A stretch of 64,000 nt of DNA. Source: Paenibacillus sp. PastM-3 (GTDB lineage Bacteria; Bacillota; Bacilli; Paenibacillales; Paenibacillaceae). The position numbers and the translations under genes were made by a program. The notes under the pieces are model-generated. The model did not search any database and was not told the DNA's origin. It saw nothing but the letters and a program-made list of their open reading frames with translations. The stretch covers positions 1 to 64,000 of the forward strand of contig NZ_JARXXP010000011.1 in the NCBI RefSeq assembly GCF_029893965.1. Direction: 5' to 3'. Numbering within the stretch: the first letter of the stretch is position 1; each line of letters opens with the position of its first letter. Of this stretch, positions 26,862-34,857 are shown one piece after another.

Positions 26862-26895
26862 GAGAATGCCCTGGGCCAGCCTTCAACTAAACAGC

Positions 26896-26938
26896 AGCAG
26901 GGCAGCTCCCGTTAAGCCGGATTGCTGCCCTGTCTGCT
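26896..26938 (+). terminator. Hairpin downstream of the ferredoxin gene
   Basis: AGCAGGGCAGC pairs with GCTGCCCTG-TCTGCT; the tail is only weakly T-rich. Confidence 0.55.
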
Positions 26939-27058
26939 ATGCTATCATTTATTGAATCCGGGCAGAAACGCTATCGGCAGGCGGGTGCCAGCGGCTTTTT
27001 AGAATTGAAAAAGCTGGAAAAGGAATGCTATGATTTAGCAGAAGGAGGCTAGTCAAGC

Positions 27059-27838
27059 ATGGATATCAATCAGTACGAGCAGCTGGTGCCGGATGTTTTT
27101 CTGTTTGTTGACCGCAGATGCTTTGAAGGCTGGGGAATCGGCCGGAGCACCATCGACTTTCATGATCTCACCTTTATCGTTGAAGGCAGGGCCAACTATT
27201 ATATCAACGGTGACAAGTTCACCGTAGAGGCCGGTGATCTGCTGTATGCTCCTGCGGGCAGCATCCGTGAAGCTCATACCTTCAAAGAAGCGCCGATGCA
27301 TTCCTATGCGTTTAACTTCTTTTGGCTGGGCGGGCACAATGAAGTGCAGCTCCCCTTTCAGACGGTGACCCGCAACTGGCGGACCAAGGAGGTTCTGGAC
27401 GATATCCGCGAATTCTCCCATGTCTGGATGGGCAAGCAGCCTCTCTACCGGATGAAGGCCAGAGCCGTTTTTCAGCATATTATCTACCGTCTGCTTAGTA
27501 TCGCCCACCATCAGCTTGCCCCGCTCGTAGATCCCCGGATTCAAAAAGCTGCCGCTTATATCATGGATCACTATGCGGAAGAAATCACGATCCGCGAGCT
27601 TGCTGCACCAGCCGGGCTAAACCCCGAATATATGGGCAAGCTGTTCAAGCAGAACACCGGGGTGGCCCTGAAGGAATACATCAACCGGGTGCGGGTCAAT
27701 AATGCCGAGATGCTGCTGTCGGCCGGCGGCTTCAATGTCTCCGAAGTCGCCGCCCACTGCGGCTACCGGGATGCCGCCTACTTCAGCAATGTATTCAAAG
27801 AGATCAAAGGCTATCCTCCGTCAGCTCTGCTGAAGTAA
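27059..27838 (+). CDS. AraC-family transcriptional regulator
   Basis: 259 residues. The N-terminal cupin-type sensing domain (FIVEGRANYYINGDKFTVEAGDLLYAPAG) precedes two helix-turn-helix motifs: TIRELAAPAGLNPEYMGKLF and FNVSEVAAHCGYRDAAYFSN, ending VFKEIKGYPPSALLK. The sugar ligand is unknown. It converges with and overlaps the GH115 gene by 35 bp at the 3' ends. The neighbourhood suggests control of the glucuronoxylan genes. The start ATG is preceded by AAGGAGG. Confidence 0.93.
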   Translation: MDINQYEQLVPDVFLFVDRRCFEGWGIGRSTIDFHDLTFIVEGRANYYINGDKFTVEAGDLLYAPAGSIREAHTFKEAPMHSYAFNFFWLGGHNEVQLPFQTVTRNWRTKEVLDDIREFSHVWMGKQPLYRMKARAVFQHIIYRLLSIAHHQLAPLVDPRIQKAAAYIMDHYAEEITIRELAAPAGLNPEYMGKLFKQNTGVALKEYINRVRVNNAEMLLSAGGFNVSEVAAHCGYRDAAYFSNVFKEIKGYPPSALLK

Positions 27839-30659
27839 TATAGCTTTCCTCCGGCCCGAGATAGGAATACGGCAGGGGTCCGGCGGACAGCACCAGCTTT
27901 TGCAGCACAAGTCCGGCATCCAGTCCATAGAAACGCAGTGTACGGATACCTTTTGAAAGGGTGTGGGTGGTGGACGTAACATGGATATTATGCATTACTG
28001 CCCGGCACCAGGGCCCGTTATCATGATTGCCGCCCTCAAAGCCTGGAGGCAGAGCATCGGCGATGACAGGATTGAGACCGTCAAAGCCCGCTGCATACTT
28101 CAAGCCGCTGACCGGCGAGAGGTGATTCGTCGGTGCAGCGTAGGCCGTCAGGCTGTATTCGCCGTCCTGCCGGATGAATACCCGGTACTCCAGGTAAGGC
28201 GATCGCTCCGGTTCACTGAAGGATACAGTGTCCGGGTACATTTTGACAGATGATAAGGTTCTTCCGTAGCTGCTGATCGTCTTCCATTCCACCCCGTCTG
28301 CCGAAATGCGATTAACGGTATGCTCCGCCTCAATGGATATAACATGATGCGTTTCAACAAAGGTCCCCCGCGGCACTCCGCTCAGATCAATCCAGTCTAT
28401 CTCTGCACTGACGGTTATTGTTCCCCCGGTTCCGCTAATGACAATATCGCCGCTGCACGCCCCCTGCACCTTATCCCAGTCAACCGATACGGTAATCGCC
28501 TCTCCTGTCTCAGTCCAGCCGCAGCTCCGATCCAGATTGATCCAGTCTCTACTTCCGGCCACCTCGTAGGCAAATCCCGCGTCTCCGCCGTTGCTGACCG
28601 TAATGGTATAAGTCTCCCTCTGCAGATTCGTAAACACCGGCAGGGCCGCTGTTCCTGAAGTATACCCTTGCTCCGTGCCCTGCACATCGACGATCATAAG
28701 CGGTCCTTTTACCGGTACCACGGCAGCCGCCTGGGGATAACTCCACCCTGCCGCATCCCAGTTGATGTAGCCGACATGCGCCGAGCTCATCATGCCCCGC
28801 CATTTTCCACCGGAGATTCCGTTGTTATACGTCTGCTCCAGCTGTTTATCCCGTTCGACAGCTTCTGCAGTCAGCCCTGCATACGTATTTGCAAGAACGC
28901 TCCCCCGCTCTGCATAGAGCCGGCTAAGCCCGGCATACACTTGCATTTGCAGGACGTTAGCCGAAGCCGCAGCGGGAAAATAGACAAGCTGAAAATAAGC
29001 ATCCTGCAGCTGCTCCGGGATAAGCCTTCTATAGTGATCAGCAGTCTCCACAAGCTTGCCAGCCTGCTCCAGCAACCGCCGTGCCTCATTGTAATGCACG
29101 AAACTGAAGGTATCCGGCCGGATAATTTCCGGCTTGCGCCGCCCGTTCATCCTTGTGTAATCTGCCAGTATCCCGGCAATTCCGCACACAGCCGCTTCAT
29201 CCGCTGCATGGCCGAACTGCTTCCGCACCCACCGCTCTGTATATTCTGTTGTCTTGTTCATCGCGGCAGTTCCCCAGGCTTCGAAATCATAAGCCAAATC
29301 CAGAAAGTAAGATACGGGCAGCTCCATCGGCTTCAAATCTCCGACATTAACAATCCACACATCCCGGATGCCGTAATCAAAAGCCATACTCATCTGCTCC
29401 CAGATCTTCTCCAGCGGCGTCGTATTCACCCATTCATAGGAATGCGGACCACCGTGATAATCCAGATGATAGTACATCCCCCAGCCGGCGCTGCGCTGCT
29501 GCTCCTGCCCTGCCGGAATTTTGCGCAGGTTGCCGAAGTTATCATCGGAGAGCAGAATCGTCACATCGTCGAGCACCGCCCAGTCCTTCAGCCCCTCCGT
29601 GTCAGCTGTGCCGTACCAGTATTTCTCCACTTCTTTATAGACGGCCAGTACCTGCGGTGCCTGATCAAGCCCATACCGTTTAAGCATTTCTTTTTGCGTG
29701 AGGATAATATCCTTCAGCAGTTCGATATTGTAGTGGTCGCTGCCTTCCAGCTCGGAATCACTTTCCCCCCGCATACCCAGCGTAATCAGGTTCGGAAAAT
29801 CTTTGTTCCGCCTGATGCCGTCCTCCCAGAACGCGGTAATCGCCTCCCGGTTCCGGGCAAAATCCCACAGGTTGCTTGTCCCGTAATCCTTATACACCCT
29901 CTGCCATTCACTGCCGGCCCGGAACAGGGGCTCGTGATGCGAGGTTCCCATGATGATGCCGTATTCTCTGGCAAGCTCTGCATTCGCAAGCGGATGGCTC
30001 TTCCCGTTCACACTGAACTCAGCGCTCCACATGGCCGGCCAGAGATAATTGCCCTTCAGCCTGAGAAGCAGCTCAAAGATCTTTTCGTAGAAAGCTTCGT
30101 TGAAATCCCCGAACGCCCCGGTTACCCAGGAACCGAGAGAAGGCCAGTCATCATTCAGAAAAAATCCCCGGTATTTAACTGAAGGCTCTTTGGAGCTGAC
30201 ATCCAGCTTAGAGTCCGGCAGGTCCAGCAGTGTTCTTCGCTCAGGCATTACATCGGCAAAATAAACCCACGGGCTCACTCCCATCATTTCAGAGACAGCA
30301 TAGGTTCCGTAGATAGTCCCCCGTTTGTCGCTGCCCGCGATAACCAGCACCTGCTGCACCCCGTCAACCGGATGCTCAATCCGCTGAATTCTGTAGCATT
30401 CCCGTTTACCTTGAATGGCGGATACATCCACCTTTCCCGCGGCAATCCACTCATCGATCAGCCGGCTTCTGTCAGCGGTTCCTATAACTATAGCGGTGCT
30501 GCCCAGCTGCCTTGGTTCAGTGACTATTTTCGGCCTTGTGCTGGTTACCAGCTCTATATCTGCGGCAAAAGACTCCGCGACCCTGCGCAAGCCGTCATCC
30601 TCTTCTGCTGCTGCGTCAAGATAAATTCCTGCTGCTGTTCCCTGCTCCACAACGATCAT
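27804..30659 (-). CDS. GH115 alpha-glucuronidase
   Basis: 951 residues. The N-terminal domain has TAIVIGTADRS, and the catalytic TIM barrel has YRGFFLNDDWPSLGSW, LKGNYLWPAMWSAEF, IIMGTSHHEPLFRAG and FPNLITLGMRGESDSE, all GH115 hallmarks. A middle helical region and a C-terminal beta-sandwich follow. These enzymes release (4-O-methyl-)glucuronic acid from xylan side chains, including internal ones. No signal peptide is visible, so it acts on imported oligosaccharides. It is divergent from the SGNH esterase gene across 264 bp; a 504-codon antisense ORF inside it is a codon-bias shadow. Confidence 0.94.
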   Translation of the reverse strand: MIVVEQGTAAGIYLDAAAEEDDGLRRVAESFAADIELVTSTRPKIVTEPRQLGSTAIVIGTADRSRLIDEWIAAGKVDVSAIQGKRECYRIQRIEHPVDGVQQVLVIAGSDKRGTIYGTYAVSEMMGVSPWVYFADVMPERRTLLDLPDSKLDVSSKEPSVKYRGFFLNDDWPSLGSWVTGAFGDFNEAFYEKIFELLLRLKGNYLWPAMWSAEFSVNGKSHPLANAELAREYGIIMGTSHHEPLFRAGSEWQRVYKDYGTSNLWDFARNREAITAFWEDGIRRNKDFPNLITLGMRGESDSELEGSDHYNIELLKDIILTQKEMLKRYGLDQAPQVLAVYKEVEKYWYGTADTEGLKDWAVLDDVTILLSDDNFGNLRKIPAGQEQQRSAGWGMYYHLDYHGGPHSYEWVNTTPLEKIWEQMSMAFDYGIRDVWIVNVGDLKPMELPVSYFLDLAYDFEAWGTAAMNKTTEYTERWVRKQFGHAADEAAVCGIAGILADYTRMNGRRKPEIIRPDTFSFVHYNEARRLLEQAGKLVETADHYRRLIPEQLQDAYFQLVYFPAAASANVLQMQVYAGLSRLYAERGSVLANTYAGLTAEAVERDKQLEQTYNNGISGGKWRGMMSSAHVGYINWDAAGWSYPQAAAVVPVKGPLMIVDVQGTEQGYTSGTAALPVFTNLQRETYTITVSNGGDAGFAYEVAGSRDWINLDRSCGWTETGEAITVSVDWDKVQGACSGDIVISGTGGTITVSAEIDWIDLSGVPRGTFVETHHVISIEAEHTVNRISADGVEWKTISSYGRTLSSVKMYPDTVSFSEPERSPYLEYRVFIRQDGEYSLTAYAAPTNHLSPVSGLKYAAGFDGLNPVIADALPPGFEGGNHDNGPWCRAVMHNIHVTSTTHTLSKGIRTLRFYGLDAGLVLQKLVLSAGPLPYSYLGPEESYITSAELTEDSL

Positions 30660-30923
30660 TGATTCCTCTTCCTTCCGTGTCGGCTTTTTGGGCTATCCAG
30701 GCACATTATATAAGTTAAGCGGTTACAGCAGCCATGTATAAACCGGATACTTCTTGTAATTAACCGATATGAATTTCATAAAAGAGCTCAAATCGAGCGG
30801 ATATCCATTTCAGGGAAGACCGAATTCTGATAAAATGCAGGCATTGTATGGCGCACATGCCCCTTATGCCCGATCACAAATGGTAAGCGCCTTCAAAATA
30901 TCAGCCGTGAGGATGATCGTTAC

Positions 30924-32663
30924 ATGTCAGATTCATTAAGCTCAACAGACAGCTACACCACCGGCCCTGGACCCAGAGCTCCTGAAGACCCTGCTGAGCG
31001 CAGAAGCGGATTTTTTGTGCTGTTTGAAACCCAGATTGAAGCTACGGCACGGGCCTCAGGCAAGCCCTCTCAGGAGGTTTATCTGGAAGGCAGCTATCTG
31101 ATTGATAAGGCCAAATATATTGGCGGTGTAGAGGACGGGCATATGCTGGCCCTGCTGGGAACCTGTGCGGGATTCCGCAAGCTCGTCCATAGCATCGGTA
31201 TATCGGTAAAAATGGAGGATGGCCGGGGCGGGGTCTCATTTCTGCTGCAGAACTGGGGAAAAACAGACAAATTTACATCCGGCACCTGTCTCCAGGTCCC
31301 CTGTCCGGCGGACGGGACTGAGCTTATTTTGCAGCTGGATCAGATTGAATGGTCGGCAGACGATGACGTCCCCGGCAAATTTGCTTTTGAGTTTGAAGAG
31401 GCGGGCAGCCTGGCGGTGGCGAGTATTATTTTCTATCTGAATGACGGGTATACGGCACCTGAGCTGACCCCGGAAACGCCGGTACCCTTCGGTTCGGAGC
31501 AGTACCGGGAGATGATCGCGCGCTCCCTGATGCACCCGGGAAATAATATGCGGCTGAAAGCAGCCATAGACAAAGCCTCCCGCGGAGAAGATGTTACGAT
31601 TGCCTATATCGGAGGCTCCATTACCCAGGGTGCGGGAGCCAAACCGATCCATAGTGAATGTTATGCCTATCAGTCCTATCTGGGATTTAAAGCGCTGTAC
31701 GGTAAAGACGGAGGCGGGAATGTTCATTTTATCAAAGCCGGGGTCGGCGGCACACCGTCCGAGCTTGGAATTATCCGCTATGAACGCGATGTGCTCAGAG
31801 ACGGTGCTGTCCAGCCGGATATCGTTATTGTCGAATTTGCCGTCAACGACGCGGGGGATGAAACCAGGGGCAACTGCTATGAAAGCCTGTGTCTGAAGAT
31901 TCTGTCAGCCGGTAACAAGCCTGCGGTCGTGCTGCTGTTCAGTGTTTTTGTGAATGACTGGAACCTTCAGGAGCGGCTCTCCCCTGTCGGACTCCGCTAC
32001 AACCTCCCGATGGTCAGTATAAAAGATGCTGTGACAGAGCAGTTCAAGCTGACCAAGGCCAGTGGAAATACGATCTCGAAAAGACAGTTTTTCTACGATA
32101 TCTATCATCCAACCGGCGACGGGCACCGGGTCATGGCGGATTGCCTGCTCCATCTGTTTATCCGGGCCGCTGAAGCGCCGGCAGATGCTGAAGATATTGA
32201 CCTTAACGTGCCCCCGGCCATCGGGAATGACTTTACGGGAATACGCCTGCTGGACCGCTCACATGCCTTAAGTAACGTGCGGATCGAACCGGGCAGCTTC
32301 ACAGAATCTGACATGGACCTGCAGATGGTAGAGCTGGATGACAATCCGCACGGAACGCCGGAGTTCCCTTATAACTGGATGCGTCCGGAGGGAGCCGGAC
32401 CTGAGCCTTTCAAGCTGACAATAACCAGTAAAATCCTCATTCTGGTGTTCAAGGATTCCGGCAGCGCAAGCTTCGGCCAAGCCGAAATCTGCGTGGACGG
32501 CAAGCCTGTGCTCACCGCCGACCCGCACGAGAACAACTGGACCCACTGCAATGCAGTCATTGTCTACCATCAGGAGACGAGCGGCGAGCATACGGTGGAA
32601 ATCACCATGGCAGACGGCGACCAGGACAAGTGCTTTACTATACTTGGGTTTGGGTATTGCTGA
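30924..32663 (+). CDS. SGNH/GDSL-type hydrolase, probable carbohydrate esterase
   Basis: 579 residues. The catalytic middle domain has block I AYIGGSITQGAGA (Ser near 217), a Gly block KAGVGGTPSE, block III VEFAVNDAGD (Asn) and block V DIYHPTGDGHRVM (Asp/His). Beta-rich N- and C-terminal domains flank it, as in CE2-like or related acetyl esterases. No signal peptide is visible. Divergence from GH115 suggests deacetylation of imported xylo-oligosaccharides (inference). ATG 30924 has GAGGATGAT upstream. Confidence 0.82.
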   Translation: MSDSLSSTDSYTTGPGPRAPEDPAERRSGFFVLFETQIEATARASGKPSQEVYLEGSYLIDKAKYIGGVEDGHMLALLGTCAGFRKLVHSIGISVKMEDGRGGVSFLLQNWGKTDKFTSGTCLQVPCPADGTELILQLDQIEWSADDDVPGKFAFEFEEAGSLAVASIIFYLNDGYTAPELTPETPVPFGSEQYREMIARSLMHPGNNMRLKAAIDKASRGEDVTIAYIGGSITQGAGAKPIHSECYAYQSYLGFKALYGKDGGGNVHFIKAGVGGTPSELGIIRYERDVLRDGAVQPDIVIVEFAVNDAGDETRGNCYESLCLKILSAGNKPAVVLLFSVFVNDWNLQERLSPVGLRYNLPMVSIKDAVTEQFKLTKASGNTISKRQFFYDIYHPTGDGHRVMADCLLHLFIRAAEAPADAEDIDLNVPPAIGNDFTGIRLLDRSHALSNVRIEPGSFTESDMDLQMVELDDNPHGTPEFPYNWMRPEGAGPEPFKLTITSKILILVFKDSGSASFGQAEICVDGKPVLTADPHENNWTHCNAVIVYHQETSGEHTVEITMADGDQDKCFTILGFGYC

Positions 32664-32687
32664 CGACGGCGGGAGTGCAGATGAAAG

Positions 32688-32800
32688 TGGGATATTAGGG
32701 ATGAGATATTGAGGATGAGATATTGAGGATGGGATATTGAGCCAGATAGGTGCGTGGTGTGTGGTGCATAGTGCGTGGTGCGCGTGGTGCGTGGTGCTTT
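32688..32800. repeat. Degenerate minisatellites
   Basis: About four copies of a 13-14 bp unit (TGAGATATTGAGGA and close variants) at 32688-32741 are followed by a GTGCGTGGTG-type G/T-rich array to about 32800. ORFs crossing it are repeat artefacts. Confidence 0.85.
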
Positions 32801-32823
32801 ATACGTAGTGATATGGGGCCAGC

Positions 32824-32834
32824 GGGGGGGGGGG
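32824..32834. repeat. Homopolymer of 11 G
   Basis: An uninterrupted run of 11 G on the plus strand between the G/T repeats and the IS remnant. It is prone to length change and to sequencing error. Confidence 0.85.
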
Positions 32835-32875
32835 ATTTAAGTAACAGTTTCTTCCTCTCGCTCGTTTTCGCCTCT

Positions 32876-32899
32876 ATCAAAGGGATTTTTCCCTTTGAT
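32876..32899. repeat. Palindromic element ATCAAAGGGA / TCCCTTTGAT
   Basis: Arms of 10 bp around an AT-rich centre. It is the first of at least four related elements in this non-coding stretch (others within 33299-33420) and is similar to two at 52553-52633. Confidence 0.8.
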
Positions 32900-32926
32900 T
32901 TCTCTCTCTGGATTGTCAACAGTAAA

Positions 32927-33240
32927 TCAGACAACTTTTTTAAGCGCTTCTTGGTGATACTTAATAGGCGTCAAGCAACCCAATGTGCCATGAATACGGT
33001 GCTTGTTGAACCAATTGATGTAATCGTATAGTTCGATTTCCCAGTGCCGAAGACTATGGAATTCCATTTGGTTAACGAACTCGGATTTTATGACTTTGTA
33101 TGTCGCTTCGGCCACGGCATTGTCATAGGGACAAGCCTTTTTGCTGAGGGAGCGTCCGACTTCAAAGGTTAGTAACAGCTCGTCCATCGTTTCATTTTTA
33201 AACTCACTGCCACGGTCCGTGTGGATAGGTTTATTCTACA
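32927..33240 (-). pseudogene. IS3-family transposase OrfB remnant (IS150-like)
   Basis: C-terminal DDE integrase core: the second catalytic Asp lies in KPIHTDRGSEFKNETM and the catalytic Glu in NAVAEATYKVIKSEF. The family C terminus, WFNKHRIHGTLGCLTPIKYH, follows. Upstream of KPIHTDRG the frame meets a TAG near 33235, and the first catalytic Asp, the zinc/HTH region and OrfA are absent. It is a 3' fragment only, with no credible second inverted repeat within 300 bp, so not mobile. Confidence 0.88.
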
Positions 33241-33298
33241 AGCCCTTATTTTTTATGTCCAACTAAGTGTAGATGATCCAGGCAACCTTGGCCCACTT

Positions 33299-33420
33299 AG
33301 AGGGAATATTCCCTCTATTTCGGCCCGGACGGGGCAACTTCTGCCCCTTTAATGGGATTTTTCCCTTTGATTCCTTCCTCCCGACCGTTTCCAGCCAGAA
33401 CAAAGGGATTTTTCCCTTTG
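33299..33420. repeat. Cluster of GGGA-type palindromes
   Basis: Three elements: AGAGGGAATATTCCCTCT (33299-33316), an AATGGGA/TCCCTTTGATT copy near 33352-33372, and CAAAGGGATTTTTCCCTTTG (33401-33420). They share the arms and T-rich centre of the copy at 32876. Apart from the IS remnant and these palindromes, 32664-33456 shows no gene. Confidence 0.8.
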
Positions 33421-33456
33421 CCTGCCGTTTTCTCCCGCCGCACCGGCTACGCTACC

Positions 33457-34044
33457 CTACTCCCTGCAGATCGAATCCATGTGGCTGTGCAACACGCGAA
33501 GAATCCGCTCTCTGTCAAGGCGCTTGGGCTCGAGCAGCGCGTGCAGAGCCAAGCCGTCAAGCAGCGCGTACAGTCGCTCTGCTTCGATGTTCATATCCAG
33601 CTCCTCCCGCAGCAGGCTTTTCTCCTCCAGATGGCCAAGCAGATTGACGATCCCCGGGTAAATGCCATCGTTCAGCCCGCCATAATCCTCCCCCGCATAC
33701 TTAAGATGAAACACAAACGCGAACCAGACCTCCATTTCCGCCATTGAATTTTCGTCTAAAGGAAGCAGCTCCATAAGCACCCTGGTTACGAGCTCTTTTG
33801 GCGGCAGCCCCAGTGCAATAACACCTTTGATCCGGGTATTGGCCCGGTCGCTGACAAGCTTCATGGCAAAAGCAAGCAGCTCATGCTGTGTGGTGAAATA
33901 ATGACGCAGGGCCCCAAGCGATACGCCAGCCTCCTGCGCGATTTTGCGTACCGTAGCCCCCTTCATGCCCTCTTTCAGGATGACACGCCAGGTAGCTTCG
34001 GCAATATGTGATTTCCGCTCTGAATGATCGACTAATTTGGGCAT
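33457..34044 (-). CDS. TetR-family transcriptional repressor
   Basis: 195 residues. The N-terminal HTH is MKGATVRKIAQEAGVSLGALRHYFTTQHEL; helical ligand/dimerisation domain follows with a TetR_C-like region (EVWFAFVFHLKY). The start at ATG 34044 (MPKLVDHSERK) matches family N termini. No Shine-Dalgarno site is seen, and a TACAAT -10 box ends only 6 nt before the ATG, so the mRNA may be leaderless. A perfect 13-bp inverted repeat at 34081-34108 in the divergent promoter region is its likely operator. Confidence 0.92.
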   Translation of the reverse strand: MPKLVDHSERKSHIAEATWRVILKEGMKGATVRKIAQEAGVSLGALRHYFTTQHELLAFAMKLVSDRANTRIKGVIALGLPPKELVTRVLMELLPLDENSMAEMEVWFAFVFHLKYAGEDYGGLNDGIYPGIVNLLGHLEEKSLLREELDMNIEAERLYALLDGLALHALLEPKRLDRERILRVLHSHMDSICRE

Positions 34045-34080
34045 GTCTGTATTGTAGCATACTGCAACTTTCCGCTGCAA

Positions 34081-34108
34081 TTTAAATAATACAGTTGTAT
34101 TATTTAAA
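34081..34108. promoter_or_regulatory. Probable TetR operator, 13-bp perfect inverted repeat
   Basis: TTTAAATAATACA and TGTATTATTTAAA flank a GT centre, between the divergent TetR gene (start 34044) and the membrane protein gene (start 34186). Size and position fit autoregulation plus control of the neighbour. Confidence 0.75.
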
Positions 34109-34185
34109 TCCTGCTGTTATAATCTCCTTAATTAATCCTGTTCTACATTTATTCCCATAATCTATTTGCGTATGTGAGGTGCAAA

Positions 34186-34737
34186 ATGAATGTTGTAGCA
34201 TGGGCCATTGTTGCCTGCGAAATCCTGTTTTGGGTTGTCATTGTTACCGGTCTGAGCGTACGTTACCTCTTTAAACGCAAGCGGCTGGGCTTCTTCTTCC
34301 TTGCGCTGACTCCGCTGCTTGATCTTGTTCTGCTGGTTATTGCAGGAGTTGACCTGTCTAACGGTGCAACGGCTACCGTTGCCCATGCACTCGCGGCCGT
34401 CTACATTTCTGTTTCTGTTGTTTTTGGCAAAAGCATGATCCGCTGGGCAGACGAACGCTTTCGTTATTATGTCACCAAGCAGGGCCCGCCCCCGCTCAAA
34501 CGTACCGGCCGTGACCATGCGCTGCATTACTTCAAAAGCTGGCTGCTGCATCTGTTAGCTTTTCTGCTGGGAGCCGGGCTCCTTTACGGTCTGATTGTCT
34601 GGATTGATGTCCCGTCCCGTACAGAAGCATTGCAGAGTATTCTCGGCCTCTGGACAATCGTTGTCGGCATTGATCTGCTGATCGCGGGCTCATATTTCCT
34701 CTGGCCGCGCAAAGAAAAAACGAAAATATCCGTTTAA
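34186..34737 (+). CDS. YmcC-like integral membrane protein
   Basis: 183 residues with about five TM helices: residues 1-25, 35-55, 60-80, 122-142 and 153-175. It includes VVIVTGLSVRYLFKRKRLG, a LTPLLDLVLLV segment and WADERFRYY. It resembles Bacillus YmcC, of unknown function. The start is ATG 34186, behind GAGGTG; the longer frame from GTG 34174 overlaps the ribosome site. It is divergent from a TetR repressor that probably controls it, which suggests efflux or membrane stress. A terminator follows. Confidence 0.75.
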   Translation: MNVVAWAIVACEILFWVVIVTGLSVRYLFKRKRLGFFFLALTPLLDLVLLVIAGVDLSNGATATVAHALAAVYISVSVVFGKSMIRWADERFRYYVTKQGPPPLKRTGRDHALHYFKSWLLHLLAFLLGAGLLYGLIVWIDVPSRTEALQSILGLWTIVVGIDLLIAGSYFLWPRKEKTKISV

Positions 34738-34760
34738 TAGACAGCCGAATAAACAGAGAA

Positions 34761-34786
34761 AAACACACCTTTCGGTGTGTTTTTTC
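34761..34786 (+). terminator. Terminator of the YmcC-like gene
   Basis: ACACACC / GGTGTGT stem with a TTTC loop and six T. Confidence 0.92.
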
Positions 34787-34857
34787 GTAAACAGGCCTGC
34801 TGCCGCTAAAACGGGCGAAACTTCCAACAAAACAGCACCCTTTTCCCTAAAACTTCG

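Noticed and set aside
28668..30182. 504-codon plus-strand ORF opposite the GH115 gene
   Set aside because: It lies wholly antisense to a protein with strong GH115 motifs, has no ribosome site, and its product has the low-complexity Pro/Arg/His/Ile composition of a GC-bias shadow.
32750..33031. ORFs across the G/T repeats and G11 run
   Set aside because: Products are repeat-derived and change frame with repeat length.
32927..33240. Active insertion sequence
   Set aside because: Only the C-terminal part of OrfB remains, with an in-frame stop and no paired inverted repeats or OrfA.
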